DNA of 16,810 nt from positions 1 to 16,810 of the forward strand of contig JAQBQL010000140.1 of NCBI GenBank assembly GCA_028287035.1, in the 5' to 3' direction. The DNA is from Labilithrix sp. Its GTDB lineage: Bacteria > Myxococcota > Polyangia > Polyangiales > Polyangiaceae. Of this stretch, positions 7,232 to 13,032 are shown in pieces (position 1 is the first letter of the stretch; each line of letters opens with the position of its first letter). The position numbers were made by a program, and so were the translations under genes. The notes beneath the pieces were generated by a model, which was given only the letters and a program-made list of their open reading frames with translations, made no database searches and was not told where the DNA came from.

Positions 7232-10200
7232 ATGGCTGATCTCCGGTTCGACAATCGCGTCGCCATCGTGACGGGCGCGGGCAACGGTCTCGGACGCGCG
7301 CACGCACTCCTGCTCGCGTCGCGGGGCGCGAAGGTGGTGGTGAACGACCTCGGCGGCGCTGCCACGGGCGGCGGGCGTTCGAGCGCGGCGGCCGACAAGG
7401 TCGTCGAGGAGATCAAGGCCGGGGGCGGCGAGGCGGTCGCGAACCACGACAGCGTGGAGGACGGCGCGAAGATCGTCCAGCAGGCGCTCGACACGTGGAA
7501 GCGCATCGACATCGTCGTCAACAACGCGGGCATCCTCCGCGACGTGTCGTTCGCGAAGATGACCCAGGAGGACTGGGACCTCGTCTACCGCGTGCACGTG
7601 CTCGGCGCGTTCCGGGTCACGAAGGCCGCGTGGGACCACATGCGCGAGGCCGGTTACGGGCGGCTGATCTTCACCGCGAGCGCCGCCGGCATCTACGGCA
7701 ACTTCGGCCAAGCGAACTACTCGATGGCGAAGCTCGGGCTGCACGGCTTCGCGCAGACGCTTGCCATCGAGGGCAAGAAGAAGAACGTCTTCGCGAACAC
7801 CATCGCGCCGATCGCCGGCTCGCGCCTCACCGAGACCATCCTCCCCAAGGAGATCACCGAGGCGCTGAAGCCGGAGTACGTCTCGCCGCTCGTCGCCTGG
7901 CTCTGCCACGAGAGCTGCGAGGAGAATGGCGGCCTCTTCGAGGTGGGCGGCGGCCTGTTCACGAAGCTCCGCTTCGAGCGCACCGAGGGGAAGCTGTTCA
8001 AGCTCGGACGGCCCATGCAGCCCGAGCAGCTGCAGAAGGCCTGGGGGCAGATCACCGACTTCGGCAAATCGACGCACCCCGGCGACGTGACCTCCTCGAT
8101 GCAGCCGATCCTCGGCAACCTGCAGAGCAAGTCCCTCGGCGGGAACGAATTCATCGACGTCGACGCCGCGCTCGGTCACGAGCTCCCGCCGCAGACCTCG
8201 AGCTACACCGAGAAGGACCTCACGCTCTACGCGCTCGGCGTGGGCGCGGGCCAGCACGGCGAGAGCGCCGACCTGAAGTACACGTACGAGAACGCCCCGG
8301 ACTTCGCGGCCATCCCCACGTTCGGCGTCGTGCCGGCGCTGAAGCTCGTCATCGAGCTCGCTGCGAAGGGCGAGGGCGCGCCGGGCCTCAACTACGGGTT
8401 CGAGCGCATCCTCCACGGTGAGCAGTACACGGAGGTGAAGCGTCCGCTGCCGCCCCACGCGAAGCTCACCCACCGCGCGAAGATCAAGGACATCTTCGAC
8501 AAGGGGAAGAACGCGGTGGTCGTCACCGCGGTCACGTCGCTCGACGAGGAGGGCAACGAGCTCGTCTACAACGAGATCACGACGTTCGTGCGCGGCGCCG
8601 GCGGCTGGGGTGGCGATCGCGGCCCCACCGCCGAGAAGAACGCCGCCCCGGACCGCAAGCCGGACGCGGTGGTCGAGGAGAAGATCAGCGAGGGGCAGGC
8701 GCTGCTCTACCGGCTCTCGGGCGACATCAACCCGCTCCACGTCGACCCGGCGTTCGCGAAGTCCTTCGGGTTCACGAAGCCCATCCTCCACGGCCTCTGC
8801 ACCTTCGGCTTCGCGGCGCGGCACGTGATCCGCGCGATGGCGAACGACGACCCGCGCTTCTTCAAGAGCATCCAGGTGCGCTTCTCGGACAGCGTGTTCC
8901 CCGGCGAGACGCTCGTGACCGAGATGTGGAAGGAGGGCGGCAAGATCGTCTTCCGCTGCAAGGTGAAGGAGCGCGATCGCACCGTCATCTCGAACGCGGC
9001 CGTCGAGCTGTACGCGGAGATCCCGAAGGCGATCGCCGCGAAGAAGAGCGCGGCGGCAGCCCCGGGGGCGCCGACCGGCGAGGCCACCAGCCGCGAGGCG
9101 TTCGCGGTCATCCGCGACCACATCGACCAGAACCCCGACCTAGCGGGGCAGGTCGGCAAGACGTTCTGCTTCACGCTGACCGGTCCCGAGAGCGCGTGGA
9201 CGATCGATCTCAAGAACGGCAAGGGCGCCGTCACCGAGGGCGCGTCCAAGGCGGACTGCATGCTCGAGATCAGCGACCAGGATTTCCGGGACATGGTCGC
9301 GGGCAAGGCCGACGCGCAGAAGCTCTACTTCGGCGGCAAGCTGAAGATCGCGGGCGACGTCATGGCCTCGCAGAAGCTGATGTTCCTGAAGAAGATCGAT
9401 CCGCGCCGCGGCGCCGAGGTGGTGGCGAAGCTGCGCGGCGACGCGGGCGCGCAGGCGGGCGGCGCATCGGTCGGCACCGCCGGCCCCGCGGCCGCCGACG
9501 GCGAGGCGACCAGCGCCGAGGCGTTCGCGGTCATTCGCGACCACATCGAGCAGAACGGCGATCTGGCGAGCCAGGTCGGCAAGACGTTCCTCTTCAAGCT
9601 CGCCGCCCCGGAGAGCGCGTGGCTCGTCGACCTCAAGAACGGCAAGGGGTCGGTCGCGCCCGCGAAGGGCGACGCGCAGGCCGACTGCGTGCTCGACATC
9701 TCCGATCTCGACTTCCGCGAGATGGTGGCCGGCAAGGCCGACGCGCAGAAGCTCTACTTCGGCGGCAAGCTGAAGATCGGCGGCGACGTGATGGCCTCGC
9801 AGAAGCTGATGTTCCTGAAGAAGATCGATCCGCGGCGGGCGCGCGAGGTCGTCGGAAAGGCGCGCGGCGCGGCGCCCGCCTCCTCTCCCGCGGCCACCGA
9901 GACGAGCACGCCGGCGGCGCCGAAGCAGGCCAGGGCCGGCGCCGTCCTGAAGGCGCTCGGCGAGCGTCTCGCGAAGACGCCCGGCCTCGCGAAGGAGGTC
10001 GGCGCGGTCGTTCAGCTGGTGGTCACGTCCCCCGACGCGAGCTACCTCGTCGACCTGAAGAACGGCGCGGGCAGCGTCACCGAGGGCAAGGGCCCGGCCG
10101 ACGTCACGCTGAAGCTCGCCGACGAGGACCTCGAGGCGCTCGCCCGTGACGGAGACCTCAAGGACCTCTACCAGCGCGGCAAGGTCCGCATCGACGGCGA

Positions 10201-10246
10201 CGCCCGGGTCGCGCACAAGCTGTCGTTCTTCAAAGGCCTCGTCTGA
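7232..10246 (+). CDS. MFE-2-like multifunctional beta-oxidation enzyme: SDR dehydrogenase, MaoC hydratase, three SCP2 domains
   Basis: A 1004-residue enzyme with the domain order of peroxisomal D-bifunctional protein (human HSD17B4, about 736 residues), expected to hydrate 2-enoyl-CoA to the (3R)-hydroxy form and oxidise it to 3-ketoacyl-CoA. SDR part (1 to about 300): nucleotide motif TGAGNGLG (14-21), NNAG (97-100), catalytic Ser150, Tyr163, Lys167. Hydratase-2 part (about 320-600): double hot-dog with the active-site motif YRLSGDINPLHVDP (493-506; Asp498, His503). Then three SCP2 sterol-carrier domains at about 618-728, 759-875 and 901-1004, joined by Ala/Pro/Thr linkers. The human enzyme has one SCP2 domain. 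Domains 1 and 2 are nearly identical, domain 3 is diverged. The end, FFKGLV, has no peroxisomal targeting signal, as expected in a bacterium. It shares an operon with the thiolase 36 bp downstream. Branched-chain, sterol side-chain or long-chain acyl-CoAs are plausible substrates; this is inference. Confidence 0.93.
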   Translation: MADLRFDNRVAIVTGAGNGLGRAHALLLASRGAKVVVNDLGGAATGGGRSSAAADKVVEEIKAGGGEAVANHDSVEDGAKIVQQALDTWKRIDIVVNNAGILRDVSFAKMTQEDWDLVYRVHVLGAFRVTKAAWDHMREAGYGRLIFTASAAGIYGNFGQANYSMAKLGLHGFAQTLAIEGKKKNVFANTIAPIAGSRLTETILPKEITEALKPEYVSPLVAWLCHESCEENGGLFEVGGGLFTKLRFERTEGKLFKLGRPMQPEQLQKAWGQITDFGKSTHPGDVTSSMQPILGNLQSKSLGGNEFIDVDAALGHELPPQTSSYTEKDLTLYALGVGAGQHGESADLKYTYENAPDFAAIPTFGVVPALKLVIELAAKGEGAPGLNYGFERILHGEQYTEVKRPLPPHAKLTHRAKIKDIFDKGKNAVVVTAVTSLDEEGNELVYNEITTFVRGAGGWGGDRGPTAEKNAAPDRKPDAVVEEKISEGQALLYRLSGDINPLHVDPAFAKSFGFTKPILHGLCTFGFAARHVIRAMANDDPRFFKSIQVRFSDSVFPGETLVTEMWKEGGKIVFRCKVKERDRTVISNAAVELYAEIPKAIAAKKSAAAAPGAPTGEATSREAFAVIRDHIDQNPDLAGQVGKTFCFTLTGPESAWTIDLKNGKGAVTEGASKADCMLEISDQDFRDMVAGKADAQKLYFGGKLKIAGDVMASQKLMFLKKIDPRRGAEVVAKLRGDAGAQAGGASVGTAGPAAADGEATSAEAFAVIRDHIEQNGDLASQVGKTFLFKLAAPESAWLVDLKNGKGSVAPAKGDAQADCVLDISDLDFREMVAGKADAQKLYFGGKLKIGGDVMASQKLMFLKKIDPRRAREVVGKARGAAPASSPAATETSTPAAPKQARAGAVLKALGERLAKTPGLAKEVGAVVQLVVTSPDASYLVDLKNGAGSVTEGKGPADVTLKLADEDLEALARDGDLKDLYQRGKVRIDGDARVAHKLSFFKGLV
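9083..9409 (+). repeat. SCP2 repeat copy 1 (direct repeat with 9506-9838)
   Basis: This segment encodes residues 618-726 of the MFE-2-like enzyme. Its last 100 bases are almost the same as those of the second copy; runs of more than 40 bases are identical, broken by only a few changes around GCGGGCGACGTC versus GGCGGCGACGTG. Synonymous positions are preserved, which points to a recent duplication or ongoing gene conversion. Confidence 0.85.
9506..9838 (+). repeat. SCP2 repeat copy 2 (direct repeat with 9083-9409)
   Basis: Encodes residues 759-869. Shared protein segments with copy 1 include EAFAVIRDHI, MVAGKADAQKLYFGGKLKI and DVMASQKLMFLKKIDPRR. The middle differs more: copy 2 has an extra AKGDAQ-type insertion and Leu/Val changes at ligand-facing positions, so the two may not bind identical lipids. 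Confidence 0.85.
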
Positions 10247-10270
10247 CCCGAGACCCTGACCCAAGCACCG

Positions 10271-10275
10271 AGGAG
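10271..10275 (+). promoter_or_regulatory. Ribosome binding site of the thiolase
   Basis: AGGAG lies 7 bp before the ATG at 10283, in the 36-bp gap after the MFE-2-like gene. It supports the start and internal translation within the operon. Confidence 0.65.
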
Positions 10276-10282
10276 CAAGCAC

Positions 10283-11464
10283 ATGGGACGTAGAGTCAAT
10301 GTCATCGGCGTCGGAATGACCAAGTTCGCGAAGCCGGGCGCGAGCGAGGAATACAACGTGATGGCGGTGAAGGCCGCCACCGCGGCGCTCCAGGACGCGA
10401 AGATCGAATACAAGGAGGTCGAGTCCGCGTACGTCGGGTACGTGTACGGCGACTCGACCTGCGGGCAGCGCGCCGTCTACGAGCTCGGGCTGACGGGCAT
10501 CCCGGTCTTCAACGTGAACAACAACTGCTCGACCGGCAGCTCCGCGCTGATGCTGGCGAAGCAGGCCGTCGAGGGCGGCATCGTCGAGTGCGCCCTCGCG
10601 CTCGGCTTCGAGAAGATGGAGAAGGGCGCGCTCGGCTCGAAGTTCACCGACCGCACGAACCCGCTCGAGTGGTTCGCCGGCCTGATGAGCAACGTGCAGG
10701 GCTTCAACCAGGCGCCGCCCGCCGCGCAGATGTTCGGCGGCGCCGGCCGCGAGTACCGCTTCAAGTACGGCACGAAGCGCGAGACGTTCGCGAAGGTCGC
10801 CGAGAAGGCGCGCAAGCACGCGTCGAACAACCCGTACGCGCTCTTCAACCAGGTGCTCTCGGTCGAGGAGATCCTCGCGAGCGACGAGGTGTTCGACCCG
10901 CTGACGCGCTACCAGTGCTGCCCGCCGACGTGCGGCGCCGGCGCGGCGATCCTGTGCTCCGACGAGTTCGCGAAGAAGCACGGCATCACGAAGCCCGTCT
11001 ACATCGCGGCGCAGGCCATGACCACCGACTACGAGTCCTCCTTCAAGGAGCAGTCGATGATGAAGATGGTCGGCTTCGACATGGCGAAGGAGTGCGCGAA
11101 GAAGGTGTACGACCAGGCCGGGCTCGGCCCCGAGGACGTGCAGGTCATCGAGCTCCACGACTGCTTCACCGCGAACGAGATCCTCACGTACGAGGCGCTC
11201 GGCCTCTGCCCCGAAGGCGGCGCCGAGAAGCTCATCGAGGAGGGCGACAACACCTACGGCGGCAGGTGGGTCACGAACCCGTCGGGGGGCCTCCTGTCGA
11301 AGGGTCACCCGCTCGGGGCGACGGGCCTCGCCCAGTGCACCGAGCTCGTCTGGCAGCTCCGCGGACAGGCCGACAAGCGCCAGGTGCCGGGCGCCAAGGT
11401 CGCGCTCCAGCACAACCTCGGCCTCGGCGGTGCCTGCGTCATGACGATGTACCGCGCCGACTGA
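10283..11464 (+). CDS. SCP-x-type thiolase (3-ketoacyl-CoA thiolase / lipid-transfer protein family)
   Basis: A 393-residue thiolase expected to cleave 3-ketoacyl-CoA with CoA, the last step after the MFE-2-like enzyme. The fold's landmarks are present: N-terminal [15 protein letters not shown], nucleophile Cys82 in [12 protein letters not shown]292-D-C-F in place of the NEAF loop of classical thiolases, [10 protein letters not shown] with His342, and the final GLGGACV with Cys385. The HDCF motif and the overall shape place it with the SCP-x/sterol carrier protein thiolases, which act on branched and sterol side chains. Unlike mammalian SCP-x it has no SCP2 domain of its own; the neighbouring enzyme carries three. 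It lacks a separate promoter. A small CCCCACTGGGG hairpin (11491-11501) followed by TTT lies downstream and could be a weak terminator. Confidence 0.92.
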   Translation: MGRRVNVIGVGMTKFAKPGASEEYNVMAVKAATAALQDAKIEYKEVESAYVGYVYGDSTCGQRAVYELGLTGIPVFNVNNNCSTGSSALMLAKQAVEGGIVECALALGFEKMEKGALGSKFTDRTNPLEWFAGLMSNVQGFNQAPPAAQMFGGAGREYRFKYGTKRETFAKVAEKARKHASNNPYALFNQVLSVEEILASDEVFDPLTRYQCCPPTCGAGAAILCSDEFAKKHGITKPVYIAAQAMTTDYESSFKEQSMMKMVGFDMAKECAKKVYDQAGLGPEDVQVIELHDCFTANEILTYEALGLCPEGGAEKLIEEGDNTYGGRWVTNPSGGLLSKGHPLGATGLAQCTELVWQLRGQADKRQVPGAKVALQHNLGLGGACVMTMYRAD

Positions 11465-11518
11465 GCGCGGCCGCGACGTGAGGCTCGCCGCCCCACTGGG
11501 GTTTGCCCGTGGTTCGTG

Positions 11519-11524
11519 TAGGTT
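11519..11524 (+). promoter_or_regulatory. Possible -10 box (TAGGTT) before the kinase gene
   Basis: TAGGTT ends 9 bp before the ATG at 11534. No Shine-Dalgarno sequence of normal spacing is present, only GGGG directly before the start. No -35 with proper spacing is seen. Confidence 0.3.
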
Positions 11525-11533
11525 CTCGGGGTA

Positions 11534-12859
11534 ATGCCCATGGCCCCGCAGCGCACCGAGAGCCAGACGATGCGAGCCTCGGCCGATCCCCTGGCCGAGG
11601 TCGGGGTCCGGATCGGCACGCTCGTCGGCGACACCTATCGCATCGAAGGCGTGCTCGGCACGGGCGGCATGGGCGTCGTCGCGCTCGCCCTCGACGAGCG
11701 CCTCGAGCGCCACGTCGCCATCAAGTTCGTGAAGCCGTCGATGTTCACGGTGCCGGAGGCGCGTGACTTCTTCGTCCAGGAGGCGCGCGCGATGGCGCGT
11801 CTCTCCCACCGCAACGTGCTCTCCGTGTTCTCGTTCGGCGAGAGCGAGGCGGCGCCCTACTTCGTGATGGAGTTCGTGGACGGGCGCACCGTCGAGCAGT
11901 GGCTGGCGGCGCTCGGCGAGGGCAACCTCCCCACCGTCGACGACGCGGTGCGCGTGATGGAGCAGGCCTGTCTCGGCGTCGAGGCCATCCACGCCTCGGG
12001 GACGGTGCACCGCGATCTCAAGCCGTCGAACCTCCTCATGGACAAGTCGTTCCGCGTGGCGGTCGCGGACTTCGGCGTCGCGCGCGTCGGCCCGAGCGGC
12101 GACGGCCCCGCCACCCTGGTCGGCACTGCCGCGTACATGGCGCCCGAGGCCGCGTTCGGCGAGGCGGTGATCCGCGAGGAGTCGCGCGACATCTACGCGC
12201 TCGGCTGCATCGCTTACGAGCTCTTCACGGGCCGCGCGCCGTTCGTCGGCGAGAGCGACATGAACATCCTCACGCAGCACGTGCTGCAGGCGCCGGTGCC
12301 GCCGAGCGAGCGGCGTCCGGATCTGCCGAGCGGGTTCGACCACGTCATCCTGAAGGCGCTCGCGAAGGACGTCGCCGAGCGGTACCAGTCGGTGGCGGCG
12401 TTCCGGTCTGCCCTGCTCGCCGAGCACCGCGGCACGCGGGATCCGGAGCGCATCCTCGTCGCCGACGACGATCCCGACTGGCGCTACGTGCTCGTGTCGG
12501 CGCTCCGCGCGCGGTTCCCGACCTCCGAGATCGACGAGTTCGACGACGGCGCCTCGGCCCTGAATGCGTTCTGCGACAAGCCCTACTCGGTCGCGCTCGT
12601 CGACCTCGAGATGCCGGAGATGGACGGCAACAAGCTGACGGTCGGCCTCCGCGCGATCGACAGCGCCCACAAGACGCCGATCATCGTCCTCACCGCGGCC
12701 GGCGGGCCGAGCGAGTGGAAGCGCCTGTCGGCCATCGGCGCCGACGCCTTCCTCGTGAAGCCGGTCGATGCCGAGGACGTCGAGCTCGTCATCCGTCGCA
12801 CCTTGAAGGCGCGGCGCACCGGGCGAAGCGGCGTGACGGTCCCGCCCCGCGCGAGGTGA
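11534..12859 (+). CDS. Soluble Ser/Thr protein kinase fused to a C-terminal response-regulator receiver domain
   Basis: A 441-residue cytoplasmic signalling protein. The kinase (about 35-295) has the Gly loop LGTGGMGVV (41-49), ATP-binding Lys64 in VAIK, catalytic HRDLKPSN (159-166; Asp161), DFG (179-181) and APE (203-205), so it should be active. The receiver domain starts right after it (about 306-425): acidic pocket DDD (311-313), phosphoacceptor Asp357 in LVDLEMPEMDG, Thr387 and Lys409 in the conserved VLTA and LVKP positions. There are no membrane segments and no DNA-binding domain. The layout suggests that a histidine kinase phosphorylates the receiver to control the Ser/Thr kinase, linking two phosphorelay types. 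No partner histidine kinase is in the window. ATGs at 11540 and 11570 are alternative starts; both leave the kinase intact. The gene is followed by the convergent spacer with the sigma-54 site. Confidence 0.93.
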   Translation: MPMAPQRTESQTMRASADPLAEVGVRIGTLVGDTYRIEGVLGTGGMGVVALALDERLERHVAIKFVKPSMFTVPEARDFFVQEARAMARLSHRNVLSVFSFGESEAAPYFVMEFVDGRTVEQWLAALGEGNLPTVDDAVRVMEQACLGVEAIHASGTVHRDLKPSNLLMDKSFRVAVADFGVARVGPSGDGPATLVGTAAYMAPEAAFGEAVIREESRDIYALGCIAYELFTGRAPFVGESDMNILTQHVLQAPVPPSERRPDLPSGFDHVILKALAKDVAERYQSVAAFRSALLAEHRGTRDPERILVADDDPDWRYVLVSALRARFPTSEIDEFDDGASALNAFCDKPYSVALVDLEMPEMDGNKLTVGLRAIDSAHKTPIIVLTAAGGPSEWKRLSAIGADAFLVKPVDAEDVELVIRRTLKARRTGRSGVTVPPRAR

Positions 12860-12906
12860 GACGGAAGTCATCGCTTCGGCACAGCGCGGCCTAGGCGCGT
12901 CATCTC

Positions 12907-12926
12907 GCGGATTTGCGGATGATCCG
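12907..12926. repeat. Short direct and inverted repeats upstream of the sigma-54 site
   Basis: GCGGAT occurs at 12907-12912 and 12915-12920, and the second copy continues into the interrupted palindrome CGGATGATCCG (12916-12926). It sits 13 bp before the -24 element. It may be a regulator site or a weak transcript-end hairpin of the kinase gene. Confidence 0.3.
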
Positions 12927-12938
12927 GAAAGTGGACCG

Positions 12939-12955
12939 CTGGCCCGATGGTTGCT
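12939..12955 (+). promoter_or_regulatory. Sigma-54 (RpoN) promoter, -24/-12 type
   Basis: CTGGCCCG-ATGG-TTGCT fits the RpoN consensus YTGGCACG-N4-TTGCW with a single mismatch (A to C) and exact spacing between the GG and GC elements. The start of transcription should be near 12966, on the plus strand. The site is intergenic, after the kinase stop and before the convergent hexosaminidase stop, so no plus-strand protein gene follows for 2.8 kb. It therefore probably drives a small or antisense RNA. Confidence 0.6.
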
Positions 12956-12965
12956 CTAGTCAGTG

Positions 12966-13026
12966 GCTGAGGGGGCCGTTGGATTGCAACGGCCCCTTCC
13001 ACCCCCAACCCCGCCCGACGCGGTGA
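12966..13026 (+). ncRNA. Candidate sigma-54-dependent small RNA
   Basis: The predicted transcript begins GCTGAG and then folds at once into a perfect 10-bp hairpin (12972-12996). C-rich single-stranded sequence follows (CCACCCCCAACCCC), then a small CCGC/GCGG hairpin (13011-13023). If transcription goes further it becomes antisense to the 3' end of the hexosaminidase mRNA. Myxococcus xanthus has a sigma-54-dependent developmental sRNA, Pxr, with several stem-loops and a C run, so there is a precedent; homology to it is not shown. The 3' end is a guess. Confidence 0.35.
12972..12996. terminator. Perfect 10-bp hairpin between convergent genes
   Basis: GGGGCCGTTG (12972-12981), loop GATTG, CAACGGCCCC (12987-12996). 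It lies between the converging kinase and hexosaminidase genes, where a bidirectional terminator is expected. Neither side has a real T tract (TTCC on plus, CUCAGCC on minus), so intrinsic termination would be weak. It may instead be the 5' hairpin of the small RNA proposed here. Confidence 0.55.
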
Positions 13027-13032
13027 TGGCGC

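Noticed and set aside
7112..9121. Upstream extension of the LamG lipoprotein frame
   Set aside because: The extension is antisense to the MFE-2-like gene and lacks any domain; the lipoprotein signal from GTG 7111 is a proper start.
11491..11504. CCCCACTGGGG followed by TTT after the thiolase as an intrinsic terminator
   Set aside because: A 4-bp stem and three T are too weak to list as a feature; mentioned only as a possibility.
9140..12871. 1243-codon minus-strand open frame opposite the lipid enzyme, thiolase and kinase
   Set aside because: It spans three unambiguous plus-strand genes and their gaps; composition is that of an antisense shadow in high-GC DNA.
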